DNA of 64,000 nucleotides from Tulasnella sp. 424. Its lineage: Eukaryota; Basidiomycota; Agaricomycetes; Cantharellales; Tulasnellaceae. Shown here in pieces: positions 23,066-36,549 of this stretch (its first letter is position 1; each line of letters opens with the position of its first letter). The notes beneath the pieces are model-generated. The model was not told where the DNA came from. It did no database searches and saw only the letters and a list, made by a program, of their open reading frames with translations. The stretch covers positions 62,001 to 126,000 of the forward strand of contig WSUB01000001.1 in NCBI GenBank assembly GCA_019633425.1, given 5' to 3'. A program made the position numbers and the translations under genes.

Positions 23066-25805
23066 ATGGAACAGGACGAAAACCACCATGCCGGGCCTTC
23101 CGCATTGCCGCCTGGCTCGCCGTCCGATTCGAATCACGACACTTCCTCCGGTGCATTCCCGCCGAGCGCTAAGCTGGTACGTCCATCCCCAGCATCAAGG
23201 ACAGTTTTAACGACTCACCAAACCGACTTTGCTCATAGAGGGATAAACTCAACAAGCTTGCGAACTGGCGACTTGATCTCTCCTCTATCGAATTCGTCGA
23301 CGGCACCCCCGGGGTCCGAGGAGGTTATGCAACGGTTTCACGAGCCCTTTTATCCTCTCCCTCCAGTGGTCGAGACGGAGCGAGCCGATCCGATTCGACC
23401 GAAAATGGCGGTTTCGACTCACCTGGTCCTGCTGGAGAGGCGTCTCGGCAGAGGAAGGTCGGTGCTCTGCCTTCCTGGCCATTGACGGTGACGATGATCG
23501 GCTCATCAATTCAACCCTATAGGATGTAGCAGTGAAGAAAATTAACATCTCAGATGAGCCAGCCCGGGTATTAGGGGTAAAATGACTCCAACCAATCACC
23601 TCGTGGTTTCAGCGCTAAGGTTTTTCGGTTCAGTTGGCACTCAGGGAAGCAGAATTCTTGGTCGAATTTTCTCACAAAAACGTCGTTGAGCTCGAAGGAT
23701 TCGTCGAGGACTTGTCCAAGGATGTGGTCTGGCTGGTCTTTCCTTGGGCGGAGAACGGAACCTTGAAGGACTTTATTGCGTCAGCAGAATGGGAGATCCC
23801 CGAACGAATCTGGCTGGTACGATCGAACTATTTTGCTTCGACCTACCTCTTTGAGACTCTGCATTCCAGATTAGCGAAGTGGCTGAGGGAGTCGAATACC
23901 TCCATTGCCAACAACCCCCCATCCGTCACGGCGACCTCAAATCTGTACGTTCTGAGAGCCTCCTATTGAACCACTGGCAAACATCGCTCTGACTTTGCAG
24001 ATAAACATATTGATCAACTCTGAGTACCGCGCGGTAATTACCGACTTTGGGTCCGCTCGCCGTCAAACACCCGAGGATCAAGACGAGGAAACAAGTCGTG
24101 CTGAAAACAAACCGCCACCATCTCTGTCGCTTGAACCATCGTTCTGCGGTACGACCAATACCATGACGTTAACACTGAAAGGAGATCATTTCACTCTTCG
24201 TTGGGCTGCTCCGGAGCTGTTGTACAAAAAGAAAGCTACCGTTGCGAGCGATATCTGGGCATTGGGATGTGTTGTGTACGAGGTAAAGTTCAGATCCTAT
24301 GTAATGATTACGATTGAGTCTCAAGCATGAGCTCCGGAATAGGTGATGACAAACTCAATTCCGTTCCAAGACGTTAAGGTGGACACCGCCGTCGTAATAC
24401 GGATTGTTACGGGAAATCTCCCATCCATCACGAATGACGCTCGCATGGCATTGATTAAGGCACTGTGCTCCCTCGCAGTTGCGTGCTGGAGCGAGGACCC
24501 CCGGAAACGACCGACTGCTGAGGATTGCCGAAAGTCGATCATTTGGATGGTGAGTCATGCTGGTTGTGGGTGAATTAAATGCAATTGACCAAAGTTTGAT
24601 AGCCTATGATTCGACCAAACCCGATACGGGCTGCAGACACCGCGGCTTCTAGAGCTCGCTCCCCAGCGCTTCTGATGCAACTGGGGGTTATGTACCGGCG
24701 GCAGTCTGACTACGCGAACGCGTCGGACTTCTTCACCGAGGCTCTGGGTCGCTACAGAGAAATCGGCGACAGCAAAGGAGAGGCGGAGGCGCTGGTCCAG
24801 CTGGCGCATGTGCATCGAGTTCAAAACAAATACAGCCAAGCCGTCAGATTCTACTCCGAAGCCCTCCAAATCTACACCGACATCGGCGACAGGCATGGAA
24901 GAGCCTCTGCTCTTTTTGGTCTCGCTGAGGTGCATCGGTTTCGAAACGAGAACAGCCAGGCCGTGGTATTCTACACTGAGGCCCTCCAAATCCGGACCCA
25001 CATCGGCGACTGGCAAGGGAGAGCCGACACTCTTTCGGCTCTCGCTGAGGTGCATCGGTCTCAAAACGAGTACAGCCAGGCCGTAGCATTCTACACCGAG
25101 GTCCTCCAAATCCGGACCCACATCGGCGACAAGCAAGGGAGAGCCTTCGCTCTTTTGGCTCTCGCCGAGGTGCATCGCTTTCGAGACGAGACCAGGCAGG
25201 CCGTGACATACTACACCGAGGCCCTCCAAATCCGGACCGACATCGGCGACAGGATTGGGAGAGCCTGCGCTCTTTTTGGTCTCGCTGAGGTGCATAGGTC
25301 TCAAAACGAGTACAGCCAGGCCGTGGCATTCTACACCGAGGCCCTCCAAATCCACACCGACATCGGCGACAGGCAAGGGAGAGCCGACACTCTTTCGGGT
25401 CTCGCTGCGGTGCATCGGCTTCAAAACGAGTACAGCCAGGCCGTCGCATTCTACACCGAGGCCCTCCAAATCCACACCGACATCGGCTACAGGCGAGGGA
25501 GAGCCGCGACTTTGGGGAGTCTTGCCCTCGTGCATCGGTCTCAGCAGGAGTATAGCCAAGCCATCACGCTCCTTTCAGAAGCCGTGGAAATCTGTACCGA
25601 TATCGGGGATCGATACGGCAGAGCTTACTCTCTGTTGCGCCTTGGTGAGGTGTATCGCGATCAGGGCAACCACGGGGGTGCAATTGGCCCTTATACAGAA
25701 GCTGCGAAAGTCTTTGAACAGATCGGAAATACTCAACATGCCGCTTTCGCTTCGGAACGAGCTGCTGAAGCTCATCGATTATCCAAGCAACAAGAAGCTG
25801 CGTGA
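23066..25805 (+). CDS. Protein kinase-TPR protein, copy 2 (9 TPRs)
   Basis: Same eight-exon structure as copy 1, about 777 residues, from MEQDENHHAG to SKQQEAA. GGYATVS, AVKK, REAEFL, HGDLKSINILI, DFGSAR and WAAPE are all present and every splice junction keeps GT-AG. The intron after RQRK is 65 nt here, so retention would shift the frame, unlike copy 1. It has nine TPRs, the most in the array, including repeats with unusual HIGD and RDETRQAV variants. Its activation segment carries ELLYKKK and the next exon KVDTA, features shared with copy 5 but not with copies 1, 3, 4 or 6. No disruption seen. Confidence 0.87.
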
Positions 25806-26399
25806 TCATTCTTGGTGCGGCACTCGAGATTCAGGGTATCGAATTCGAGACCGAAGTCCAAGTCACGCACACGACGCACGAATTCATTGTCGTATGGTGT
25901 ATTGTACACAGCTGTCACTGAGCTCAGTCTCCCTAAATTTCTATGAAACGCCGTAATAGAAGTATTCCGCTGTCTTCCGATTGTTATCCCTTCTCCCTCA
26001 AGCCACCCGAACTGGCTCGTCTTTTCGCTATGTTGTGAACGCCACATATGCCTTAATCGTTTGATACAGTGAAATAAACTATTCCGGAGAACGAGAGCAG
26101 GTTATTTCCACAATAGACTCTACGAAGGCCTCTTGACCTGGGAAACGAGTTGGGCGTCGCTGGCGAGCCAGAGTCTCCATCGGCGCTGACGGAAGGCGTG
26201 ATAGGCAGTTTTCCCTAGGGTCTTGAGGTGACAAGCCATCGACGGTTTGAAGGAAGGGTGAAAGCGAGCTGAATATATTACGTGCCGTTGAGGAGGTTGA
26301 GTATGTAAAGCAAGCCATGGTGAGGAGGAGGCCAATAGTCTACGTGTGTTTGAAAGGGGTAAAGACAGCGCGGGCGTCCGAAATGAGGAGGGAGCGTAC

Positions 26400-26625
26400 G
26401 GCGCGTCGACTTTGCGGAACGTGGCAACGCCTTTCTTGGTGTCGGTCAGAGCGACGTCTTGAGGTGTCGATACAACGACAGCACCTGAACTTGCGCACAA
26501 CGCACAGGAAACAAGTCAAACGAGTATGCAAGACGTATCACGAACTTAGCAAGCGCACCGCCAACTTGCCACCGGCTGACCGAGAGTTAACGGGACATCG
26601 CCAGTTCCATGAGACATGTCCCAGA
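26400..26625 (-). pseudogene. Ind1/Mrp-type NTPase fragment, unit 2
   Basis: Minus strand reads DMSHGTGDVPLTLGQ and then GAVVVSTPQDVALTDTKKGVATFRKVD, the best-preserved copy of the second stretch. No other part of the gene is present. Confidence 0.72.
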
Positions 26626-26731
26626 GACTAGTAGGACAAGGTTTTTATTTGGGTTTAAGGGTCCAGCCAACTGAGCTTGGTTGTTTCTACCGATGCAGAG
26701 GGTGATGGGGGCCCCGATTTGGACCCTAGGT

Positions 26732-26923
26732 GCGTCTGGCGCTATGACGTCACACTTAGAGTGACGAACCGCGTAAATAAGTACAGAATAAAAACAAAGC
26801 GAACGACAGCACGAGAGAGCCGAAAAAAAAGGACAAGCAAAAATAAATTTCAAACAGGTAACGTCAGTCATGATCAGGAAAGATGAACGGTGTAGGAAAC
26901 CGGCGCATTTTATGCCGCTAGGC
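26732..26923 (-). repeat. Inverted copy of the CTF4 3' end, unit 2/3 junction
   Basis: Reverse complement matches the CTF4 stop region and 3' UTR up to the TGACGTCA octamer at 26745. Confidence 0.8.
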
Positions 26924-27063
26924 CGGTCGGGTGGTGATCAGGTGACGCTCCGGTTAGACTGCGGGTATGGCCATGATGCCCCTCGCCCCATCCATTTCCC
27001 CCTTTTCCTCGTTACGGCGATCCTGCCCTTCCTTTGCGGCGATCGTCAGAACACCAACAAATC

Positions 27064-27894
27064 ATGTCATCTTTCGTTTATAAATTTAGCCCCTCCGTTC
27101 CCACTCCCCCCCCCCCCCCAGGGACCTACCCGGGATCGTTCGGGCTGCGTGGTAGGCTAGTGAGTTTCTCGGACCGCGGGCGTGACGAGGGAGGATACTC
27201 CGTCATCCGCCATGCATGGCCGATCCGAATGCCTCCTGGGCCGAGCGTTGCTGTCCCTGATTGAACGTTCATTTTACACGTGGCATAGCCTTCCCGAATA
27301 AGGAATGGGACACGCTTCCCATTTTGCTGTTAAATCCCATGATTTGAGCTTGAGCCCTGTTGTGAGGTGAGACCTGGTTAAGAAGGTGGGGGCGAAAGAG
27401 GACACCGCGGCGTTAACGTGATGGCTCTCTTCCGGTCCTTCAGCTCGCCACATGCGCGTACCAGACGCTTGGCATACTCCTGAATAGGATTGTACTACGC
27501 GCAATTGGCGATGATTGTCGCTTGGCCACTGCTGTTTCTGGGCTTCGCAAAGTACGTTTTTGCGTGGAAGAGTACCACTGCACTGGTGGACAAGCTTTGT
27601 GACGTCTAACCCTCTTCATCCGACTTGTGTAAAAATTACTTGCATTGGTAGGCTTTGTCGCTTTGACTGGGGCGACTGTTGCCATGACGGCATGCGTGAT
27701 ACTCGCTGTTGAGGCAATTGCAATCTTGGGAGGGTTAAAGCACTTGGGGTGGTATTCAACGGAGAGACCTTCATGAGGCGACTGACGGCGCAACGACGTC
27801 GTTCTTGGAGCCCTATTGCGCTTGGCTGTTGTATGCGACTTATTTGAATGCCGGATATTGGTGGTTGAACAGGAATAGACCGGATACCTACTAG
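27064..27894 (+). pseudogene. TspO/MBR copy 3 (deleted exon 1)
   Basis: Begins MSSFVYK, then jumps straight into the exon 2 remnant (TTTAGCCCCTCC), so most of exon 1 and intron 1 are deleted. Exons 3-6 are recognisable; the last ends [17 protein letters not shown] and stop. A poly-C run lies in the exon 2 remnant at about 27,110. Confidence 0.83.
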
Positions 27895-28306
27895 TTGGTT
27901 AGGACTGGGCGCTTTGGTGAATAAAGATCGTTGTGAAGCGGTAGAGGCACATCCCCGAAACAGTGGAATTTAAAATACATGATGGCTATCGCTCATTAGA
28001 TTGGGCAATTAGGACCCAGAGAATAGCAGGACAAGGTTTTTGTTTGGGTTCAAAGATCCAATGTTAGGACGTCGATGCGGCGTGTCCATCATCAACCTTG
28101 CGAAGAAGGGCAGGCAGAGTGAATGCCCCGCAGGGAGGGGACTCCTTCCGTTCTTGATCCCCGCCCACCGCGCACAATCCACTAACCCCCCCCCCCCGGT
28201 AAACATTCCGCCAGCTTCCCCCTCCCTCCCCCTCCCTCCCTCTCTAGCCCATCCAAAAACGGCGACTCATATCGACACCTAGCATCTTCTCGCTTGAACA
28301 TTCTCT

Positions 28307-30932
28307 ATGCAACAAGACGAAAACCACCAGGCCGGGCCTTCCGCGTTGCCGCCTAGCTCGCCGTCCGATTCGAATCACGACACTTCCCCCGGTGCATTCC
28401 CGCCGGGCGCTAAGCTGGTACGTCCATCCCCAGCATCAAGGGCATTTTTAACGACTCACCAAAACGACTTTGCTCATAGAGGGATAAACTCAACAAGCTT
28501 GCGAACCAGCGACTTGATCTCTCCGCTATTGAATTCGTCGACGGCACCGCCGGGATCCGAGGAGGTTATGCAACGGTTTCACGAGCCGTTTTAGTCTCTC
28601 CATCCAGTGGTCAAGACGAAGCGAGCCAATCCAATTCGACCGAAAAGAGCGGTCTCGACTCACCTGGTCCTGCTGGAGAGGCGTCTCGGCAGAGGAAGGT
28701 CGGTGCTCTGCCTTCCTGGCCATTGACGGTGACGATGAGCGGCTCATCAATTCAACTTTACAGGATGTAGCGGTGAAGAAAATGAACATCCCAGATGACA
28801 CGGACCCAGCGCGGGTATTAGGGGTAAAATGACTTCAACCAATCACGTAGTGGTTCAGCGCTAAGGTCTTTCGGTTCAGTTGGCACTCAGGGAAGCGGAA
28901 TTCTTGGTCGGATTTTCTCACGAAAACGTCATTAAGCTCGAAGGATTCGTCGAGGACCTTTCCAACGATGTAGTCTGGCTGGTCTTTCCCTGGGCGGAGA
29001 ACGGAAGCTTGAAGGACTTTATCACGTCAGCAGAATGGGAGATCCCCGAACGAATCTGGCTGGTATGATCGAACTACCTTTTTTTCGACCCACCTTTGAC
29101 ACTCTGCATTCTAGATCGATGACGTGGCTAGAGGAGTCGAATACCTTCATAGTCGACAACCCCCAATCCGCCACGGCGACCTCAAATCTGTACGTTCTGA
29201 GAGCAGCAAATCGAACCATTGACAAACATCGCCCCGACTTTGCAGATAAACATACTGATCAACTCCGAGTACCGGGCGGTAATTACCGACCTTGGATCCG
29301 CTCGCCGTCAAACACCCGAGGATCAAGACGAGGGAACCAGCCATGCTGAAAACAAACCGCCACCAACTCTGTCGCTCGAACCATCGTTCTCCGGTGCGAC
29401 CAATACCATGACCTTGACACTGAAGGGCGATCATTTCACTCTTCGTTGGGCTGCTCCGGAGGTGTTGCTCAAAAAGAAAGTGACCGTTGCGAGCGATATC
29501 TGGGCTTTGGGATGTGTCGTGTACGAGGTAAAGGTCAGATCCTATCTGACGATCACGATCGAATCTCAAACATGAGCTCTGGAATAGGTAATGACGAACT
29601 CAATTCCGTTCCAAGACGTTGGCGTGGACAACGCCGTCGTAATACGGATCGTTACGGGAAATCTCCCAGCCATCACGGATCACGCTCGCATGGCATTGAT
29701 TAAGGCATTGTGCTCCCTCGCACTTGAGTGCTGGAGCGAGGACCCTCGGAAACGACCGACTGCTGAGGATTGCCGAAAGTCAATCAATTTTTTGGTGAGT
29801 GACACTGGTTGTGGGTGAATTCAATGCAATTGACCAAAGTTTGGTATAGCCTATGATTCGACCAAACCCGATACAGACTGCAGACACAGCGGCTTCTAGA
29901 GCTCGCTCCCCAGCGCTTCTGATGAAACTGGGGGTTATGTACCTGAGGCAGAGTGACTACATGAACGCGTCGGACTTCTTCACCAAGGCTCTGGATCGCT
30001 ACAGAGAAATCGGCGACAGCAAAGGCAAGGCGGAGGCGCTGATGGAGCTGGCGCAGGTGCATCGACTTCGAAACGAGTACAACCAAGCCGTCACATTCTA
30101 CTCCGAAGCCCTCCAAATCTGGACGGACATCGGTGACAGGCAAGGGAGAGCCGACGCTCTTTGGAGCCTCGCTACCGTGCACCGGCTGCAAAACGAGAAC
30201 AGCCAGGCCACCGCATTCTACACCGAGGCCCTCCAAATCTACACCGACATCGGCAACAGGCGAAGGAGAGCCGACGCTCTTTCTGGTCTCGCTGAGGTGC
30301 ATCTGTCTCGAGCCGAGTACAGCCAGGCCGTTCCATTCTACACTGAGGCCCTCCAAATCCGGACCGACATCGGTGACAGGCAAGGGCGATCCAACGCTCT
30401 TTACGGTCTCGCTGAAGTGCATCGGCTTCAAAGCGAATACAGCCAGGCCGTCACATTCTACACCGAGGCCCTCCAAATCCGGACCGACATCGGCGACAGG
30501 CGAGGGAGAGCCTCCGCTCTTTTTGGTCTCGCTGACGTCCATCGGCTTCGAAAAGAGTACAGCCAGGCCGTCACATTCTACTCCGAGTCCCTAGACATCC
30601 ACACCGACATCGGCAACAGGCAAGGGAGAGCCATCACTTTGCGGAATCTTGCCCGCGTGCATTGGTCTCAACAGGAGTATAGCCAAGCCATCACGCTCGT
30701 TTCAGAGGCCCTGGAAATCTGTACCGATATCGGGGATCGATCCGGCAGGGCTTACTCTCTGATGTACCTTGGTGCCGTGCATCGCGATCAGGGCAACCAC
30801 GGGGACGCAATTGGCCCTTATACGGAAGCTGCGGAAGTCTTCGAACAGATCGGGCATACTCGAGATGCCGCTTACGCTTCGGACCAAGCTGCTAAAGCTT
30901 GTCGATTATCTAAGCAACAAGAAGCTAGGTGA
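28307..30932 (+). CDS. Protein kinase-TPR protein, copy 3 (8 TPRs, DLG variant)
   Basis: Eight exons, about 739 residues, MQQDENHQAG to SKQQEAR. GGYATVS, AVKK, REAEFL, HGDLKSINILI and WAAPE are intact. The metal-binding motif is DLGSAR where the other five copies have DFGSAR (ATTACCGACCTTGG at about 29,281-29,294). DLG is tolerated in many active kinases, so loss of activity is not implied. The linker reads NIPDDTDPARV, with two more residues than copies 1 and 2. Eight TPRs, one with the odd LSRAEYSQAVPFY. All splice junctions look usable. Confidence 0.87.
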
Positions 30933-31539
30933 TCATTCTTGGCGCGGTACTCGAGATCCAGGATATCGGATTCGAGACCGAAGTCCAAGTCACGCACGCG
31001 ACGCACGAATTCACTGTTGTCTAGTCTATTGACCACAGCTGTCACTCTCACTCTCACTAAATTTCTATTAAACGCTGTAATAGCCATATCCCGCTGTCTT
31101 CCGATTGCTATCTTCTCTCCCTCAAGACTTCCAAAAGTACTGGCTCGTCTTTCCGCTCTGTTGTGAACGTCTCATATGCCCTAATCGTTTGATATATATT
31201 CCGGAGAACGACAGCAGGTTGTTTCCACAATGGGTCCGGCGTAGACCTCTTGATCTGGGAAACGAGTTGGGCGTCGTTCGCGAACCAGAGTCTCCATCGG
31301 CGCTGAAGAAAGGGTTGATGGATAGTTTGCCTAGGAACTTGAGGTGACAAGCCATCGACGGTTTGGTGGAAGGGTCTGAGTGAGCTGAATATGTTGTGTA
31401 GCGTTGAGGAGGTTGAGTATGTAACGTGAGCCATGGTGAGGAGAGGCCAATAAGCTACCTGTGTTTGAAGGGGTTAGAGGAAGCGCGGGCGTCCGAAACG
31501 GGGAGGGAGCGTACTGGCACCTCGACTTTGCAGAATATA

Positions 31540-31760
31540 GGTAGGAACACCTTTCTTGGTATCGGTGAGAGCGACGTCTTGAGGTGTCGATACAACGACA
31601 CTGGCACCTGAACTCTCGTAAAACGCGAAGGAGATACCTAAGTCAAACGAGTATGCAAGATGCATCACGGAATTAGCAAGCGCACCGTCATGAACTTGGC
31701 ACCAGCTGACCAAGGGTTAACTGGACATCGCCTGTTCCGAGACATGTCCCAGAGAACTAT
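31540..31760 (-). pseudogene. Ind1/Mrp-type NTPase fragment, unit 3 (frameshifted)
   Basis: ATGTCTCGGAACAGG lacks two bases against the ATGTCTCGCGGAACTGG type, breaking the RGTGD frame; then comes VVVSTPQDVALTDTKKGV in the second stretch. Confidence 0.65.
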
Positions 31761-31864
31761 AATAGGACAATGATTTTATTTGGTTTTAAGGGTCCGGCTA
31801 ACTGAGCTCGTTGTTTCTACCAATGAGAGAGTGGTCTCGGTGGCCCCAAAATACTGGGACCCCA

Positions 31865-32046
31865 GGTGCGTCTGGCGCTATGACGTCACCCTCAGACTGA
31901 CGAACGCCTAAGTACAGAATAAACAAAGCGAACGACAGCACGAGAGAGCCGTAAAAAAAGGACAAGCAAAATAAAACAGAATAAAAAAGATAAGGTAAGT
32001 CAGGAAAGATGAACGGTGTTGTAAACCGGCGCCTTTTATGCCGCTG
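31865..32046 (-). repeat. Inverted copy of the CTF4 3' end, unit 3/4 junction
   Basis: Reverse complement matches CTF4 stop and 3' UTR; contains TGACGTCA at 31881. Confidence 0.8.
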
Positions 32047-32187
32047 CTGGTTGGTGATCAGGCGACGCTTCGGTAGAGTTGTGTATATCTACGTCGGGTA
32101 TGACCGCGATGGCTCTTGCTCCATCCTTCTCCTCGTTAGAGCGCTTGCCCATCCTCTGCCGCAATCGTCGAGAACACCAGCGAAAAC

Positions 32188-32904
32188 ATGTCGTCGTCGT
32201 TCAACATCCCATCATTCCTCCTTCGACCTCTGCGCACTCCCTTGCTAGCAATAGCCGTACCTATTACGCTCGGAACGCTGAGCGCGTGGCACACGACCAA
32301 GATCGTGAGCAATCCTGCCAGTTGGTGCAATGTACGGCGCGGGGATGAGTACCGAGATATAACGTCGTTCGCTGACTTGCATGAACGGCTGTCTTCGTAG
32401 AGACAATTAGCCCCTCCATTCCCACCTCCTAGAGACCTACACGAGATCGTCTTGTCCTTCTGCCCATTGTAAGCACGTACCAGACGCTTGGCATACTCCG
32501 GAATAGGACTGTACTGCGCACAATTAGCGATGAACGTCGCTTGACCGCTGTTGTTTCTGGGCTTCGCCAAGTGCGTTTTTGTGTGGAAGAGTACCACTGC
32601 ACTGAGCTTTGTGACGTCTAATCCTCTTGCATCCGGCTTGTGTAAAAATTTCTTGCATTGGTAGGCATCATCGCTTTTACTGGGACGACTGTTGCTATGA
32701 CGGTATGTGTGATACTCGCTGTTGAGGCAATTGCAATCTTGGGAAGGTTAACGCACTTGGTGTGGTATTCAAGGGAGAGACCTTCATGAGGCGACTGACG
32801 GCGCAACGACGTCGTTTTTGAAGCCCTATTGCGCTTGGCTGTCATATGCCATTTATTTGAATGCCGGATATTGGTGGTTGAGCAGGAATAGACCGGATAC
32901 CTAC
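32188..32904 (+). pseudogene. TspO/MBR copy 4 (exon 3 deleted, stop lost)
   Basis: Exon 1 is open ([15 protein letters not shown] to NPASWCN). Exon 2 runs directly into sequence just before exon 4 (ACACGAGATCGTCTTGTCC), so the rest of exon 2, exon 3 and their introns are deleted. The terminal TAG is GAG (ACCTACGAGCTG), so the frame would read on. Confidence 0.83.
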
Positions 32905-33312
32905 GAGCTGGTTAGGACTGGCGCTTTGGCGAATAAAGATCGTTGTGAAGCGGTAGAAGCACATCTCCGAAACAGTGGAATTTAAAATACAGGATGGCTA
33001 TCGCTCATCAGATTGGGCAATTAGGACCCAGAGAATAGCAGGACAAGGTTTTTGTTTGGGTTCAAGGGTCCAATGTTTAGGACATCGATGCGGCGTGTCC
33101 ATTGTCAACCTTACAAAGAAGGGCAGGGGCAGAGTGCATGTCCCTGAGGGAGAGGACCTTATCCCCTCCCACCGCGCAATCCACTACCCCCCCCCCCCCC
33201 GCGGTAAACACTCCGCCAGCCTCCCCCTCCCTCCCCCCAACTCCCTACCAAGCCCATCCAAAAAAGGGCCACTCTTATCGACACCTAGCATCTTCTCGCT
33301 TGAACATTCTCT

Positions 33313-35941
33313 ATGCAACAAGACGAAAACCACCATGCCGGGCCTTCCGCATTGTCGCCTGGCTCGCCGTCCGATTCGAATCACGACACTTCCTCCGGTG
33401 CATTCCCGCCGAGCGCTAAGCTGGTACGTCTATCCCCAGCACCAAGGACAGTTTTAACGACTCACCAAAAAGACTTTGCTCATAGAGGGATAAACTCAAG
33501 AAGCTTGCGAACCAGCGACTTGATCTCTCCTCTATTGAATTCGTCGACGGCACCCCCGCGATCCGAGGAGGTTATGCAACGGTTTCACGAGCCCTTTTAT
33601 CCTCTCCCTCCAATGATCAAGACGGAGCGAGCCGATCCGATTCGACCGAAAATGGCGGTCTCAACTTACCTGGTCCTGTTGGAGAGGCGTCTCGGCGGCA
33701 GAGGAAGGTGGGTGCTCTGCCTTCCTGGCCATCGACAATAACGATGAGCGGCTCATCAATTCAACCTTACAGGATGTGGCAGTGAAGAAAATGAACATCT
33801 CAGATGACACGGACCCAGCGCGGGTATTAGGGGTAAAATGACTTCAACCAATCACGTAATGGTTTCAGCGCTAAAGTCTTTCGGTTCAGTTGGCACTCAG
33901 GGAAGCGGAATTCTTGGTCGAATGTTCTTACAAAAACGTCATTAAGCTCGAGGGATTCGTCGAGGACTTGTCCAAGGATGTGGTCTGGCTGGTCTTTCCC
34001 TGGGCGGAGAACGGAAACCTGAAAGACTTTATCGCGTCGGCAGAATGGGAGATCCCCGAACGAATCTGGCTGGTACGATCGAACTACTTTTCTTCGACCT
34101 ACCTCTTACACTCTGCATTCCAGCTTAGCGAAGTGGCCGAGGGAGTCGAATACCTCCATTGCCAACAACCCCCCATCCGTCACGGCGACCTCAAATCCGT
34201 ACGTCCTGAGAGCATCCTATTGAACCGCTGGCAAATATCACTCTGACTTTGCAGGTAAACATATTGATCAACTCTGAGTACCGCCCGGTAATTACCGACT
34301 TTGGATCCGCTCGCCGTCAAACACCCGAGGATCAAGTCGAGGAAACAAGTCATGCTGAAAACAAACCGCCACCAACTCTGTCGCTTGAACCATCGTTCCG
34401 CGGTGCGACCAATACCATGACCTTAACACTGAAAGGGGATCATTTCACTCTTCGTTGGGCCGCTCCGGAGGTGTTGCTCAAAAAGAAAGCGACCGTTGCC
34501 AGCGATATCTGGGCATTGGGATGTGTAGTGTACGAGGTAAAGTTCGGATCCTATCTGATGATCACGTTCGAGTCTCAAACATGAGCTTCGGAATAGGTGA
34601 TGACGGATTCAATTCCGTTCCAAGACGTTGACGTGGACAACGCCGTCGTAATACGGATCGTTACGGGAAATCTCCCAGCCATCACGGATGACGCTCGCAT
34701 GGTATTGATTAAGGCACTGTGCTCCCTCGCAATTACGTGCTGGAGCGAGGACCCCCGGCAACGACCGACTGCTGAGGATTGTCGAAAGTCAATCAATTTT
34801 TTGGTGAGTCATGCTGGTTGTGGGTGAATTAAATGCAATTGACCAAAGTTTGATGTAGCCTATGATTCGACCAAACCCGATACAGGCTGCAGACACAGCG
34901 GCTTCTAGAGCTCGCTCACCAGCGCTTCTGATGAAACTGGGGGATATGTACCGGCGGCAGAGTGACTACGCGAACGCGTCGGACTTCTTCACCAAGGCTC
35001 TGGATCGCTACACAGAAATCGGCGACAGCAAAGGAAAGGCGGCGGCACTGGAGGAGCTGGCACAGGTGCATCGACTTCGAAACAAGTACAGCCAAGCCGT
35101 CACATTCTACACCGAAGCCCTCCAGATCTACACCGACATCGGCAACAGGCAAGGGCGAGCCTCCACTCTTTTTGGTCTCGCTGAGGTGCATCGGGTTCGA
35201 AACGAGTACAGCCAGGCTGTCACATTCTACTCCAAAGCCCTCCAAATCCGGACGGACATCGGCGACAGGCAAGGGAGAGCCGACGCTCTTTTTGGTCTCG
35301 CTGAGGTGCATCGGTTTCGAAACGAGTACAGCCAGGCCGTTGCATTCTACACCGAGGACCTTCAAATCCGGACCGACATCGGTGACAGGCAAGGGAGAGC
35401 CGACACTCTTTTTGGTCTCGCTGAAGTGCATCGGTATGAAAAAGAGTACAACCAGGCCATCACATTCTACACCGAGGCCCTCCAAATCCGGACTGACATC
35501 GGCGACAGTCATGGGAGAGCTAACGCTCTTTTGGGTCTCGCCGAGGTGCATCGGTTTCGAAACGAGTACAGCCAGGCCGTCACATTCTACTCCGAGTCCC
35601 TAGACATCCGCACCGACATCGGCGACAGGCAAGGGAGAGCCACGACTTTGGAGAGTCTTGCCCGCGTGCATCAGTCTCAACAGGAGTATGGCCAAGCCAT
35701 CACTCTCCTTTCAGAAGCCCTGGAAATCTGTACCGATATCGGGGATCGATACCACAGAGCTTACTCTCTGTTGGGCCTCGGTGACGTGCGTTGTGATCAG
35801 GGCAATCACGGGGACGCAATTGGCCCTTATACGGAAGCTGCGGAAGTCTTCGAACAGATCGGAGAAACTCAAAATGCCGCCCACGCTTCCCAGGAAGCTG
35901 CTAAAGCTCGTCGACTATCCAAGCAACAAGAGGCTATGTGA
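33313..35941 (+). CDS. Protein kinase-TPR protein, copy 4 (8 TPRs)
   Basis: Eight exons, about 740 residues, MQQDENHHAG to SKQQEAM. All kinase motifs are intact: GGYATVS, AVKK, REAEFL, HGDLKSVNILI, DFGSAR, WAAPE. The N-terminal part belongs to the RALLSSPS type shared with copies 2 and 6, and the HCQQPP stretch is shared with copy 2. The activation region is the EVLLKKK type of copies 1, 3 and 6. Exon 2 has one extra Arg codon (SRRQRK). Eight TPRs, including one with RYEKEYNQAI. Confidence 0.87.
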
Positions 35942-36549
35942 TCATTCTTGGTGCGGCAGTCGGGATTCAGGATATTGGACTCGAGACCGAAGTCCAAGTC
36001 ACGCACGAATTCATTGTTGTATAGTCTAGTGACTACAGTGGTCACTCTCAGTCTCCCTAAATCTCCATTAAGCGCTATAATAGAAGTATTCCGCTGTCTT
36101 CCGATTACCGTGTCCTCCCAGGCTCCCTCAAGCCATCCGAACTAACTCGTCTTTCCGCTATGTTGTGAACGCCACATATATGCCCTAATCGTTTGATATA
36201 GCGAAATAAAATTATTCCGGAGAACGAGAGCAGGTTGTTTCACAATAGGTCCGGTGCAGACCTCTTGATCTAGGAAACGAGTTGGGTGTCGTTCGCGAGC
36301 CAGAGTCTCCATCGGCGCTGACGGAAGGGGTGATAGGCAGAAATTTGCCGAGGATCTCGAGGTGACAAGTCATCGACAGTTTGATAGAAGGGGGTGAGCA
36401 AGCTGAATATGTTGTGTGGCGTTGAGGAGGTTGAGTATGTAAAGTGAGCCATGGTGAAGGGGAGGCCAATAATCTAGATGTGTTTGAAGGGGTTAGAGAA
36501 AGCGCGGGCGTCCGAAATTGTGGAGGGATCCCGTACTGGCACGGCGACT

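Noticed and set aside
24555..25559. 334-codon minus-strand open frame opposite the TPR exon of copy 2 (also 19439-20035, 29784-30542, 34916-35551)
   Set aside because: It runs antisense to the TPR repeats, has repeated VADVGPDLEGLGVECDGLAV units that are just the complement of the TPR codons, and lacks its own start or splice context.
31108..31434. 108-codon minus-strand frame with RRWRLWFANDAQLVSQ
   Set aside because: Repeats in all units but in shifting frames; no recognisable family, so not called as a gene.
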